Positions 1 through 8,340 of a DNA stretch of 64,000 nt are shown here, one piece after another; position 1 is the first letter of the stretch; the number at the start of each line of letters is the position of its first letter. The stretch spans positions 62,001 to 126,000 of the forward strand of contig CAWHHZ010000012.1 of the NCBI GenBank assembly GCA_963829355.1. The letters run 5' to 3'. Position numbers and translations under genes: made by a program. The notes under the pieces were generated by a model. The model worked only from the letters and a program-made list of their open reading frames with translations, was not told the DNA's origin and did not search any database. The stretch is from CAWHHZ01 sp963829355. GTDB taxonomy: Bacteria; Acidobacteriota; Thermoanaerobaculia; Gp7-AA8; JAHWKK01.

Positions 1-1
1 A

Positions 2-265
2 CAGATGGAGCGTTGCGAAGCGCCGATCGTGCTGGCGTCTCCGGTCGAGCCGGAGGGAGTCGGTGTGCCCTTCCGCCGTGTGCCGCTGTTCCCGGCCTCC
101 GGCTGGTTCGCTGCGGCATCCCGAGTGATCAGTGGATGCGGGTTCAACGTGATGCGCCAGATGGCCCCCTGGCGGGAAAAGCATCGCTACCTTCCCTTCG
201 AACGCCGCTTCGACGATCAGTTCGCGCGTGCCGCGGCGGTGCGACGGCAATCATACCGAGCCTGA
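2..265 (+). CDS. C-terminal end of an unidentified protein (5' truncated by window)
   Basis: An open frame enters from the left window edge and stops at 263-265, giving about 87 residues. Its Arg/Phe-rich tail ends in RRQSYRA. A methionine occurs at base 5, but there is no ribosome binding site visible because the sequence starts there, so I read it as the end of a longer gene. I do not recognise a domain. A hairpin-forming repeat begins just downstream at 271. It could also be a chance frame, since many long frames occur in this GC-rich DNA. Confidence 0.4.
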   Translation, partial: QMERCEAPIVLASPVEPEGVGVPFRRVPLFPASGWFAAASRVISGCGFNVMRQMAPWREKHRYLPFERRFDDQFARAAAVRRQSYRA

Positions 266-270
266 CTGGG

Positions 271-320
271 GGGATCGGCTCTCCAGGGCCGACTCGCGGG
301 GGGCTCCAGCCCCCCGCAAG
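271..320. repeat. Short GC hairpin repeat, family F, copy 1
   Basis: The core forms a strong hairpin of GGGGGGCT and AGCCCCCC around a two-base loop. It is preceded by a CTCCAGG(G/C)CC-GACTCGCG block. A second copy lies at 7761-7812 with matching layout. Both sit in gaps next to gene ends, so a REP-like element or terminator role is possible. The remainder of the gap, 321-438, has no recognisable gene. Confidence 0.6.
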
Positions 321-438
321 CCGTTCGAACATTTCTTCAGCATGCGAGGAACCCGGGGGCTGCGCTCGTTCCTCGCTTACCCCCGGCTACTTTCTGTCGC
401 CCCTCCGGGGCTGGTCGAGTTCCCAATCCCCCAGGGCG

Positions 439-1485
439 CTACCTGCCGGCGTTCACGATGCGCTCGATCAGGTCGGGATCGTCGGGGAGCAGTCCGGCGG
501 GAGCGAGGCGTGGAGTCAGCTCCCGCCACTGGGGATGCATGGCGAAAGCGCGCGCGAAAAGGGGCAGCGACTCGTCGACGCGCTGCATGTTCACGAGCGC
601 GACCGCGTGCCAGTAGATCATTTCCGCGTGGCGGCTCTCCGGGATGCCGGGAGTCGCGGCGGCGATCTGCTCGGCGGTCGAGTACTCGAGGAGGGCATCT
701 TCGGCATCGCCATGCTCGGTCGCGAGATCCCCGGCATTCATGTGGTTATAGGCGCGCTGGAGTGAAACCAGACGCCGAAGCTCGGTCAGCGGTTCCGGCG
801 CATCATCGACGCGCAGATCGAAGAGCGTGTCCTGCCACGGCGCTCCCGACGAGGTGCCTTTCACGATGATGAGAGCAGCCGACTGCTTGCCTCGGATGTC
901 TCCACCCGCCGCCTGCGCCGCATCGAGCGCCGCCAGGAGCCTCTCGGCGAGATCTCCCGTCGTCGAGGTGTAGGCCCTCGCCATCGCCGGCCAGATCCGA
1001 TCGTTGGCCATCAGATTCGCCTGAACCGAGAACCCCTCTCCCACCGTGATTGTCCCGCCAGAGGTACCGCAGTTCATCTCTGCCGACGAGCCATCGCCGG
1101 CGATTCCTCCGGCCGACTGGATGTCGTCGGCACCGGTGAACGTCGCGACCTTCCCAGTCGTATCGACCATCGCCACCTGCCGCACCTGACACGCCCCATC
1201 AGCGGTCAGCAGACCTCGCAGAGCATCCGGCGCGCTCTTGCCGGTATGCATCAGATCCAGTCCGAGCTTTCCGTAGGAGGGATCGACGAAGCTCTGTGTC
1301 GCCACCGCCCCAACACCCGCCTCCGCCCACGGTACGATCTGACCGACCGCGAACCAGTGCGACTGGACCGCGACCCCGAGATCTCCGGTGGCGGGATCGC
1401 GCGCGACGATCGAAAACGTGTGGACTGGTCGCACCTGGGCGGCCAGCGTCGGAGCGAGCAGGAGGAGCAGGACGAGCATTCTCAT
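439..1485 (-). CDS. DUF1028 (Ntn-hydrolase fold) secreted protein with TPR-like C-terminus
   Basis: This 348-residue protein begins with a typical signal peptide (hydrophobic residues 3-15, then AQ). Residues about 20-225 match the DUF1028 family, with recognisable stretches FSIVARDPATGDLGVAVQS and WAEAGVGAVATQ. This family has an Ntn-hydrolase-like fold and no settled reaction. Residues about 235-345 are alpha-helical and resemble TPR units, including an AYNHMNAGDLATEHGD segment. Some DUF1028 proteins carry a peptidoglycan-binding tail instead. The gene stands alone. A second methionine two codons in is an equally good start. The export signal suggests a periplasmic or extracellular role. 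Confidence 0.85.
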   Translation of the reverse strand: MRMLVLLLLLAPTLAAQVRPVHTFSIVARDPATGDLGVAVQSHWFAVGQIVPWAEAGVGAVATQSFVDPSYGKLGLDLMHTGKSAPDALRGLLTADGACQVRQVAMVDTTGKVATFTGADDIQSAGGIAGDGSSAEMNCGTSGGTITVGEGFSVQANLMANDRIWPAMARAYTSTTGDLAERLLAALDAAQAAGGDIRGKQSAALIIVKGTSSGAPWQDTLFDLRVDDAPEPLTELRRLVSLQRAYNHMNAGDLATEHGDAEDALLEYSTAEQIAAATPGIPESRHAEMIYWHAVALVNMQRVDESLPLFARAFAMHPQWRELTPRLAPAGLLPDDPDLIERIVNAGR

Positions 1486-1584
1486 GCGCCGATTATATGA
1501 AGTCGCGAAAGGCGGCGCTCACATCCCGCAATGACAGAATCCTCAGTGCACTCCAGAGAAATCAAAGATCGCTGGGAGCACGAA

Positions 1585-1695
1585 CCAGGTCGTTGTTCTC
1601 TTGTTTGATGTCAAGTCCACACCATGGTGAAGTTCTATGGGTATTCAAGGTCGAAACCTTCAGTGAGTGGGCCCGGACCGAAAATCAAAGACCTG
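1585..1695. repeat. Degenerate copy of the 111-bp palindromic repeat, family A
   Basis: The left end reads CCAGGTCGTTG and is followed by GTCAAGTC. The right end reads AATCAAAGACCTG. These match the ends and inner block of the clear family A copies (8582, 11978, 22830, 33784), most closely the 33784 copy. The end-to-end length is 111 bp, the same as the good copies, although the middle has drifted. It lies in the gap upstream of the SGNH hydrolase gene. Confidence 0.5.
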
Positions 1696-1714
1696 ACATC
1701 CAGGCTGGCAATCG

Positions 1715-1754
1715 ACGCTCGGGCGATGATCGTGCATTGACGCAGTGGCGTGGG
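1715..1754. repeat. 40-bp dispersed repeat, family G, copy 1
   Basis: The block CGGGCGATGATCGT-N-CATTGA followed by GTGGCGTGG recurs at 11930-11969 with only a few differences. In both places it lies within about 25 bp of a family A repeat, on opposite sides. The GTG start used for the SGNH hydrolase falls inside it, which weakens that start call. Confidence 0.55.
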
Positions 1755-2493
1755 ACGAATCTCGATCGTTTGTATGCTGCTCACCATCGGGTTGAGCTCT
1801 GCCTGTTCGAGTGCCCGGAGCTCTTCAGTGCCGCAGCGAGCAGAAGCGACCGTCACGACGTTCGGGAGCGAGCACGAGGAGGTTGTTCGATATCTGGTGC
1901 TCGGCGACAGCACAGCGGTCAACGTCGGTGGGAGCGAGGGGGAAGGGATCGCGGTCGAGACGGCACGCTACGTCGCACGGGACCATGGGGTGCAGATGCT
2001 GAATCTCGCCGTCTCGGGGGCGCAGGTCACTGACGTCCTGCACGAGCAGTTGCCGCGACTGGAAGCGTTTCGGCCGGACGTGGTGCTCCTCGACGTCGGA
2101 GCGAACGACGTGACGCATCTGAGCTCTGCCCGCTCGCTGCGGAATGATCTCGGGACGATCATCGATCTGCTCGTCGAGCTCAATTGCGACGTGAAGATCA
2201 TCGTCACGGGTACGCCGGATATGAGCACGCCGCCGCGGATCCCGGGATTGCTGCAGGGGATTGCGGGATGGCGTACGGAAGTGCTCAACGAGGTATTTCG
2301 CGATCAGGTGGAGCGTCGGGAGCTGACGTTCGCTCCGATCGCGGAGGAGACGGGGCCGCTGTTCGAGACGGATCCGACGCTCTTCAGCGAGGACGAGTTC
2401 CACCCGAACGACCGCGGCTACCAGACGTGGATCGAGGTGATCAACCCGGCGCTCGATCGGGCACTCCAGTCGCAGCCTTCACACTGCGAGTGA
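1750..2493 (+). CDS. SGNH/GDSL-family hydrolase, probable lipoprotein
   Basis: This 247-residue protein has the SGNH hydrolase blocks in order: GDS with catalytic Ser54, GAND with Asn118, and DEFH with Asp215 and His218. The block II glycine is probably in the AVSGA segment near residue 89. Such enzymes cleave ester bonds in lipids, acylated sugars or cell-wall acetyl groups, and the substrate cannot be told from sequence. The N-terminus is hydrophobic and ends SSAC, a fair lipobox, so it is likely exported and lipid-anchored at Cys19. The GTG start lies inside a dispersed repeat. An ATG at 1774 is the alternative, but neither has a clear ribosome binding site. Confidence 0.85.
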   Translation: MGRISIVCMLLTIGLSSACSSARSSSVPQRAEATVTTFGSEHEEVVRYLVLGDSTAVNVGGSEGEGIAVETARYVARDHGVQMLNLAVSGAQVTDVLHEQLPRLEAFRPDVVLLDVGANDVTHLSSARSLRNDLGTIIDLLVELNCDVKIIVTGTPDMSTPPRIPGLLQGIAGWRTEVLNEVFRDQVERRELTFAPIAEETGPLFETDPTLFSEDEFHPNDRGYQTWIEVINPALDRALQSQPSHCE

Positions 2494-2819
2494 CGTACCT
2501 CAACGCAGAGTCCTCTCTTCGCTTCGGATCGACAGCACGACCACTGGTCGCCTGACGATGGCCCGCGTTCTGATCGTATCCCCGCGGACTACGGCATTGA
2601 TGACGCCTGTTCGCGTCTTCTTCGATCGAGACGGCTGTCGTTCGATTCTCGCAGGACCGGCTCCGATGAAATCGAACGACGATAGCGATGCTCGGGCGTT
2701 TACCAACACTCACAATCGATGCCCCGCCCCGCGCCAGCCCACCCCGCGAGCCTGCGCGCCCGACCCACGTCGAAGCACGCAGAACGCTCATTCACTCGCC
2801 CGCATCTGGCGATGGCCGA
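2494..2819. other. Gap between convergent genes, nothing recognised
   Basis: These 326 bases separate the SGNH hydrolase from the converging DinB gene. Open frames here have no recognisable family, signal peptide or ribosome binding site. I see no clear hairpin terminator or copy of the dispersed repeats. Confidence 0.5.
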
Positions 2820-3293
2820 CTACGACGATCTCTCCGGTTCGAAAAAAATCAGATCAGTCGAGGGAGGCGTAATCCCCTCCTCCCGGAGCGATCTCGCCAG
2901 TTGCCCTCGATGATAGGTCGAATGGTTGAAGACATGGAGCACGACCCGCCAGACCTCAGCCTTCCCCGCCGTGCCGTTCAGGCGCCGGTATTCGACCTCG
3001 CGCGACACCTCGGACGGTTCGAGATCAGCCAACATTGACGTTCTTCGCTCTTCCACTTCGTGCAGCAGATTCCGCAGGAACGGCAGTTTCCCATCATCGA
3101 CCCAGTCGGGTACCTCGCTGGGGCTCACGCCCGAGAGTCGTTCCATCCAGATCCACTCGGCTGAAACGATGTGGGCAACGATCTCGTGCGTGTTGGAACG
3201 CACCTCGTCGTGTTGGTCAGTCACCGCGTCGAACAACCGCCGGTTTGCCCAGATGTTGAAAGTGTTCAGAAATCGCAGCGCCGGGAGGTCCAT
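2820..3293 (-). CDS. DinB-family (four-helix, metal-binding) protein
   Basis: The chosen ATG at 3293 gives 157 residues beginning MDLPALRFLNTFNIWANR, the normal start of DinB/YfiT-like proteins. A longer in-frame extension is Arg-rich and unlike the family. The expected metal-ligand histidines are present: one in EIVAHIVSAEWIWMERLSG and two in HVFNHSTYHRGQL, the diagnostic C-terminal helix. Family members bind a divalent metal, and some are thiol-dependent S-transferases, but the substrate here is unknown. It lies 68 bp downstream of the cytochrome genes on the same strand and might be co-transcribed with them. Confidence 0.85.
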   Translation of the reverse strand: MDLPALRFLNTFNIWANRRLFDAVTDQHDEVRSNTHEIVAHIVSAEWIWMERLSGVSPSEVPDWVDDGKLPFLRNLLHEVEERRTSMLADLEPSEVSREVEYRRLNGTAGKAEVWRVVLHVFNHSTYHRGQLARSLREEGITPPSTDLIFFEPERSS

Positions 3294-3361
3294 CGAGCCA
3301 CAGAATACTCGATCGGGTGGATGAAACGCCCGACTCCCTTCCAAGAGAGTACCGTCCGCAG

Positions 3362-4381
3362 CTATGCCTCGGTCACTGCCGGCCTCAGAAGCGCGCGGAG
3401 CATCCACGCGACGATACCGATCGCCGCGATGAAGCAGACGAGAAATATCGTGAAGACGTCCCACTGCGGCCGCACCACGGGAACCGCCAGGGCGTCACCG
3501 AGCTGGACGAGTCTCAGCTCGTGCCGCGTGGCGACCATACCGAACATCGATACGAACAGCAGAACGGCCGAGTAGAGAAATCTCCGCCTGAAGAACAGGG
3601 CGAGTGACACGGCCGCCGCGACGATCGCGATGGTCAGATACCAGACTCCGGCCGACCGCATCAGTCCGCTCAACGCATCTCCGAGAGTGAAAAGCCAGAT
3701 GAGACCGAACAGCGAGGCAAACGCGGCCCCATAGAGCAGGACCGTCTTCCCGAGGCCGAAGATGCGGTCGTCGTCTTTTCCGAGAACACCGACGAAGAAA
3801 CCGGCGACGGTCAGAGCTCCGAACAGCATGTGCAGCCAGCGGAAGATCCACGAACCGATCGCTGTGTTGAATGCGAAACCGCTCTGGTCCGCGGCATAGA
3901 GACTCGCGATCAGACCGGGATCTTCGCTCATTGCGAAGACGCTGCTGTAGATCACCGAGATATACACGAGAGCGATGAGAGCGATCCCGAGATAGAGTGG
4001 CTTCGCCGCTCTCTCATTTTCCTTCCGAAACGCTGTGCCGTAGAAGAGAAAGTACGCGATCATTGCCGCTCCCACGATCATCATCCAGAACCAGGCGCTG
4101 GTGATCGCCGCGGCGTAAACCTGTTTCGGATAGACGAGCTGGAGAAACAGTAATGGCGCGACGCCGAGTGTGATCGTGGCCGCCATGATCGACGGAAAGA
4201 GCGTCGTGAACTTCCCCACGACCGGATGGGACCACTTGTCATCGATCTTACCAAAGAGTACGACGGCGACTCCGCCGAGCATGAAGTTCATCGCGACGAA
4301 GTGAAGAGTCAGCGTCAGAAGATGGAGGATCGTGAGCAGCCAGAGTGGCGCAGGCAGAAAGTCATAGTCCGGGAGCGGCAT
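3362..4381 (-). CDS. bd-oxidase-like (CydA-related) membrane protein
   Basis: This 339-residue protein has about eight to nine membrane segments. Its first helix, with HLLTLTLHFVAMNFMLGG, resembles the N-terminal haem-ligand helix of CydA, and RWLHMLFGALTVAGFFVG resembles the CydA helix carrying the second haem-ligand histidine. The ATG at 4381 is preceded by GAAGGAGAT at good spacing and overlaps the end of the upstream cytochrome gene by 20 bases, so the two are translationally coupled. I infer that it is the second subunit of a quinol- or cytochrome-linked membrane oxidoreductase. Whether it reduces oxygen is not shown. A generic polytopic cytochrome partner is the alternative. Confidence 0.65.
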   Translation of the reverse strand: MPLPDYDFLPAPLWLLTILHLLTLTLHFVAMNFMLGGVAVVLFGKIDDKWSHPVVGKFTTLFPSIMAATITLGVAPLLFLQLVYPKQVYAAAITSAWFWMMIVGAAMIAYFLFYGTAFRKENERAAKPLYLGIALIALVYISVIYSSVFAMSEDPGLIASLYAADQSGFAFNTAIGSWIFRWLHMLFGALTVAGFFVGVLGKDDDRIFGLGKTVLLYGAAFASLFGLIWLFTLGDALSGLMRSAGVWYLTIAIVAAAVSLALFFRRRFLYSAVLLFVSMFGMVATRHELRLVQLGDALAVPVVRPQWDVFTIFLVCFIAAIGIVAWMLRALLRPAVTEA

Positions 4382-5889
4382 TCGGATCTCCTTCATTCAG
4401 GGACTCGAGATAGAGGGCCAGTGCTTCGGCGTCCGTCTCATCCCCGGTGAACGGCGGCATTTCCACAGCAAAATCGCCGTACATCGGGAACATCTCCAGG
4501 TAGTCGTCCTTCGTCATTCCGGCGAGCGACTCCCATTTGTCATTGAAGCCACCGATGACGTGACACTTGGCGCACCGCACCTCGTAAACCCTCGCGCCGA
4601 GCTCCCGTCCCTCGAGTGGATAGATCTCGTGAAGCGGCCGGCGATCGACACTCGCGTTGATGTACGAAGCGAGCGCTGCGACTTCTTCGTCCCTCCCGCT
4701 AAAGGGCGGCATCTCGACTCTCATCCGATGCAGCCCTCTCAACGCTCCGGCAGTGAACGCCTCATCGGTACTGGCGAAAGAAGGTGCGACCTCGCGATAG
4801 CCGCGATCGAGTGTGTGGCAGCTTCCGCAGGCGCGGCGGAACAGATCGGCCCCGTCGTCTCCCGTGCGGTATGGCATGTGTGCGAGCCATCCATCCTCGA
4901 GATACAGATCACTCTTCGCGAGATCCATCCCGTGGCCGTACATGTAGCCTTCGATGACCCACGGCTTGCGCACCGACTCGCGGAACCACTCGAACGCGCC
5001 GAACCAGCCGAGCCCCAGCAGCAGCATCACCAGCGCAATCGCCGTTTGATTGCGCCGTGCCGCGACGAGCCCAAACAGGACGAGTAGAGCGGCGAGAAGA
5101 GCGGCACCCTGATGAAACATCGCGACCGAGGCATTCGGCCAGAACATCGAATCTGCACGCGTCAGGATCGTCTGCCGGGATCGACCGGTAATACCAGGAG
5201 AACGACGCGATCGTGATGGCGAGCCCCGTGAGCCCCCAGGCGGCACTGTAACGCGTGATGCGTCCCTTGATCGCGGCAGGCTTCAGACGGGAAGCAACCA
5301 CGATCGTGTAGAGCCCCGCGAGCATGACGCAGAGTCCGGTTCTCAGCACGAGCGAAGGCCAGAAGGTTGGGTTGAAGAAGCCGTCCCAGAAGCTGCCGGT
5401 CCGGATCCACTCTCCCGGCGTGAGCATGAACGTGATGATTCCGTTGATGACGAAGAGCGATAGCCACGCGGCGCCGAAGTAGATCCAGCCGACGATCAGA
5501 TGCTCCCTCGCCCGCATCGTCTTCCATCCGTAGTAATAGACGATGGCGGCGGCAATCTCCACGACGAAGAAGGTCCACTCGATCGCCCATCCCCACACGA
5601 AGTTGTGGATCAGCGCCTCGGTTGCGGCAGGATTCAGCAGCCCGATGATGAACCAGATTGCTACACCGGTCACGGCGCCCGCCACGAGCGTCACGAGGAT
5701 GAAGAACTTCGTCAGCTTCTCGAGGAAGCCGAGCATCGCCTCGTCACCGCGCCTGCGTGCCCAGTGCTCCGAAACCACCAGATAGAGACCGCCTCCGATT
5801 GCAAACTGGGAGATGAAAACGTGAACGACGGCGATGGCGGCCATGAGGATTCCATAACCGATCCCGACATCCCAGAACGGATAATCCAT
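4362..5889 (-). CDS. CydA-like membrane protein fused to dihaem cytochrome c (frameshifted)
   Basis: Two overlapping frames form one protein if a single extra base near 5168-5172 is removed. The repaired join reads SIPAD-ILTRADSMFW, and the whole is about 509 residues. The N-terminal two thirds is a multi-helix membrane domain with HVFISQFAIGGG near the start and ExxRxPW (ESVRKPW) after a GW pair, matching the conserved GWxxxExGRQPW region of CydA. The C-terminal third has two haem c sites, CGSCH and CAKCH, each followed by a distal methionine (VEMPPF). bd-superfamily proteins carrying C-terminal haem c are known. The gene overlaps its CydA-like partner downstream. If the frameshift is real, the haem domain is lost. 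Confidence 0.7.
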
Positions 5890-6038
5890 GACGTGCTCCT
5901 CTCGCCAAAAACAGTAGTTCCCACTCGTCCGGCACCGACGTGACCCGGCACACGCGCGAGGGTGAGCTGTCGCGGGGCTCCGGCGTCCCCGTCCGCAAGT
6001 CAGACGGCGCGAAGCCAGCCGCAGGTCTCAACCTTCCC

Positions 6039-6112
6039 TCAATGACTCAAAGACCCAACGACCCAATGACTCAACGACTCAAAGACTCAACGACTCAACG
6101 ACTCAACGACCA
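6039..6112. repeat. Short tandem repeat of about 8-10 bp units
   Basis: About eight imperfect units built on GACTCAA(C/A) run head to tail in the gap upstream of the cytochrome module and just past the stop of the DUF4199 gene. It is a minisatellite-like array with no coding potential that I can support, and its copy number probably varies. Confidence 0.75.
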
Positions 6113-6121
6113 GCTAGCAGG

Positions 6122-6673
6122 CTAGGTTCTCAGCTCCTGAGCCACGACGGTCTCTCGATCGCTCCGCCTCAGGATCGCCGCCGAGATCAGCGTCATGACG
6201 AGTCCTACGGGGAACACTTCCATAAACGTGATTGCGGAGTTGATCAGGGGGTTCTGGTACAACTCGGCGAACCTCTCGATCTCCGCCTTCATCTCGATGA
6301 TCGCTTGCTCGGTCGCTCCATCCGCACGCATCCCGTCGAGGACATGGGCGCTGTAGATCTCCGTGAAATTGGAAGCGAAGCCGAAGTAGATGATTTCCCA
6401 GGCGACGACGTAGATGCCGCAGGTGACGAGTGTGATGAGAATGCCGACCTTGAAGGCCCGTCCGAACGTGATCGACCCCTGCTCGACATCGTCTCGATAG
6501 CTCCGGATGCCGAAGAACACGAGCAGAAAGGCGAGAACCATCGACGCGTATCCGATTAGCTCGCCGGAGCTCATGTCCACGATCTCGTTCGAGTAGAGGT
6601 AGAAACCTCCTGCCATCAGGATGGCGAGGATGGCTCCGGAGATGAGGCCGTACTTCAAAACGATCTGTTTCAT
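6122..6673 (-). CDS. DUF4199-family membrane protein
   Basis: The start at 6673 (MKQIVLKYGLISGA) is preceded by ACGGAGGAATCG, a good ribosome binding site. The product is 183 residues with four membrane helices, the DUF4199 layout, including the conserved VFFGIRSYRD and GSITFGRAFKVG stretches between helices 2 and 3. The function of the family is unknown. It lies downstream of a membrane-anchored LuxR-type regulator on the same strand, a pairing seen repeatedly in Acidobacteriota and Bacteroidota, which suggests the regulator and membrane protein work together. Confidence 0.88.
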   Translation of the reverse strand: MKQIVLKYGLISGAILAILMAGGFYLYSNEIVDMSSGELIGYASMVLAFLLVFFGIRSYRDDVEQGSITFGRAFKVGILITLVTCGIYVVAWEIIYFGFASNFTEIYSAHVLDGMRADGATEQAIIEMKAEIERFAELYQNPLINSAITFMEVFPVGLVMTLISAAILRRSDRETVVAQELRT

Positions 6674-6787
6674 TCGATTCCTCCGTTTCGTTTTGACCTC
6701 ACGGTAGTCTCCACGGGCTCGCACGTCGTCATACTTTCGTGTGATTTTCGGTGATCTGGTACTTTCGATGACCGATCCCCGTGGTCC

Positions 6788-7231
6788 TCAGGGGATCAGC
6801 CTCAGCTTCTTTCCCCGTTGAACCGCCTGCGTCCTCCGCCTCACGTCGAGCTTCTGAAAGAGTCGTGACGAGTGGGTCTTGACCGTGTTCTCCGACACGA
6901 ACAACCGCTCTCCGATCTCCCGATTGCTCAGCCCCTCTGCGATCAACCCGAGGATCTCGTGCTCGCGCGCGGTCAGACCGACGCGCTCGAGGGACGACTC
7001 GTCGAGCACGAAACCGGCCCCCGGATCCGCCGCAACTTCCCGGACGATGACTCGCACTCTTCGAGATGCGAGGCGACGGCCGAAGTAGATTCCGATCACG
7101 GCAAACAGAGCGGCGATCACCCCTCCGTAAATCTCACCGGGATACGACTGCACGAAGTGCCGGTACTCAAACAGCTTCAGCAGTGCGATCATCACACCGC
7201 CAGCCACACCGTAGATAAGGATTCGTTTCAA
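6788..7231 (-). CDS. Membrane-anchored LuxR-type helix-turn-helix regulator
   Basis: The product has two N-terminal membrane helices (about residues 4-20 and 33-50) followed by a LuxR C-terminal DNA-binding domain. Diagnostic residues are LTAREHEILGLIAEGLSN and ENTVKTHSSRLFQKLDV. There is no receiver domain. The TTG at 7231 giving MKRILIYGVAGG is chosen because close relatives begin this way. Upstream residues are Arg/Ser-rich and unlike coding sequence, and no clear ribosome binding site is visible. It probably senses something at the membrane and regulates nearby genes, including the DUF4199 gene 114 bp downstream. Confidence 0.8.
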   Translation of the reverse strand: MKRILIYGVAGGVMIALLKLFEYRHFVQSYPGEIYGGVIAALFAVIGIYFGRRLASRRVRVIVREVAADPGAGFVLDESSLERVGLTAREHEILGLIAEGLSNREIGERLFVSENTVKTHSSRLFQKLDVRRRTQAVQRGKKLRLIP

Positions 7232-7286
7232 GACGCAGAAAGTTCGAGGGTAAACGCGGATGGAGTATCGAGCTCGCTTTGCAACT

Positions 7287-7709
7287 CTACTGCTTCGCCA
7301 GCGGCTCGAGCCCGAGAAGCATCTGCGACCAGAAGAGCCACTTCCCCTCATGCTGCCGCAACGCCCAGACTGCGTCGGTCGTGTTGTCCATGAACGGAGG
7401 CCCTGCGACCCTTCGGGTCTCCTGGACCACGCGGACGAGTGCGTAATCGCCGGCCATTCCGGCGTACTCGATCGTCACAGGCTTCATTTCGAGCTGGTAG
7501 GCCGAGAGCTGATCCACGAGTTGCTCGATCCCCTGCACCGAAGGTGACTCCGGATGAATGGTGGCAAGAGCAGCATCGAGATCGAGTTGCTCGCTGGCCG
7601 CCAGATTCTCTCTGACGAGCGCTTCGATCACCCCCCTGTCCGGCGGCTCTACCGCCGAGAGAATGGGAGCAACAACCAGCAGAACCGCAATCCCGAAACA
7701 TGTGCGCAT
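7287..7709 (-). CDS. Secreted NTF2-like (SnoaL/DUF4440-type) protein
   Basis: This 140-residue protein starts after GGGGAGGGTTC, a strong ribosome binding site, and has a signal peptide cleaved near LSA-VEP. The mature part has the cone-shaped NTF2-like pattern: helices over residues 28-75, then strands with YALVRVVQETRRV and KWLFWSQMLL. NTF2-like folds bind small molecules or act as minor enzymes, and no catalytic set is evident here. It is on the same strand as the LuxR/DUF4199 pair, 55 bp upstream of it, so it may belong to the same transcript. Confidence 0.7.
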   Translation of the reverse strand: MRTCFGIAVLLVVAPILSAVEPPDRGVIEALVRENLAASEQLDLDAALATIHPESPSVQGIEQLVDQLSAYQLEMKPVTIEYAGMAGDYALVRVVQETRRVAGPPFMDNTTDAVWALRQHEGKWLFWSQMLLGLEPLAKQ

Positions 7710-7760
7710 GAACCCTCCCCTGAATTAACGACGAACGATGTGAGCAATTGTAACGTCTAC

Positions 7761-7812
7761 GGGGGGTCGGGTCTCCAGGCCCGACTCGCGGAGGGCTCCA
7801 GCCCTCCGCAAA
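7761..7812. repeat. Short GC hairpin repeat, family F, copy 2
   Basis: This copy has the CTCCAGGCC-CGACTCGCG block followed by a GGAGGGCT/AGCCCTCC hairpin, matching the copy at 271-320. The stem bases differ between copies but still pair, which argues that the hairpin is what is maintained. It lies in the divergent gap between the NTF2-like and TPR genes. Confidence 0.6.
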
Positions 7813-7863
7813 GCAAAGAACCCAAAACCTCCACCACACCCCCGCCACGACCGTACGAGAGAC

Positions 7864-8304
7864 GTGCTCTACACCAACGATCATCTCGTCCCGTGGTCGA
7901 AGAGGTTCGAACGGAGAACCAGACCGGTCAGCTCTGTCAGAACGGTCGCCTTTCCGACGCTGAGGGAAGTTGCGGAGAAGTCATTCGAGCAGGGTGGTGT
8001 CGAGGCCGCCGAAGCCGCGATCCGCGACTTCCGGGCCCGCCGTCCGGCCAGTGCCAACGAGCTGACGCTGAATCTCTACGGGTACGAGCTCCTGGGCTCA
8101 GAAAGACTCGATGAAGCGATCGCGATCTTCGAGCTGAACTCGGAGCTCAATCCGGAGTCGTTCAACGTCTGGGACAGCCTTGCGGAAGCGCATCGCGCCG
8201 CAGGGCATCGAGACGAAGCTGTCCGGTTCTACCGCAAGTCTCTCGAGCTCAATCCGAACAACGCGAACGCTACGGCCATGCTGGATGAGATGGGAGCCGA
8301 CTGA
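7864..8304 (+). CDS. TPR-repeat protein, possibly the tail of a larger enzyme
   Basis: A GTG start gives 146 residues. From about residue 40 it contains two to three TPR units, for example AIAIFELNSELNPESFNVWD and AVRFYRKSLELNPNNANA. This segment closely resembles the TPR tail that follows serine-hydrolase domains in many Acidobacteriota proteins, with the same LREVAEKSFEQGG entry. The first 35 residues are Arg-rich and unconvincing, and no good ribosome binding site precedes any start. It may therefore be a truncated remnant whose catalytic part is gone. The next interval also contains relic DNA. Confidence 0.6.
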   Translation: MLYTNDHLVPWSKRFERRTRPVSSVRTVAFPTLREVAEKSFEQGGVEAAEAAIRDFRARRPASANELTLNLYGYELLGSERLDEAIAIFELNSELNPESFNVWDSLAEAHRAAGHRDEAVRFYRKSLELNPNNANATAMLDEMGAD

Positions 8305-8340
8305 GCGTTCTCGATAGCGCCGGAAGGGACCGAGGGTTCA

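Noticed and set aside
1296..2033. A long plus-strand frame spanning the end of the DUF1028 gene and the start of the SGNH gene
   Set aside because: Its composition is Arg/Ser-rich, it crosses an old repeat, and it conflicts with the SGNH frame that has all catalytic blocks.
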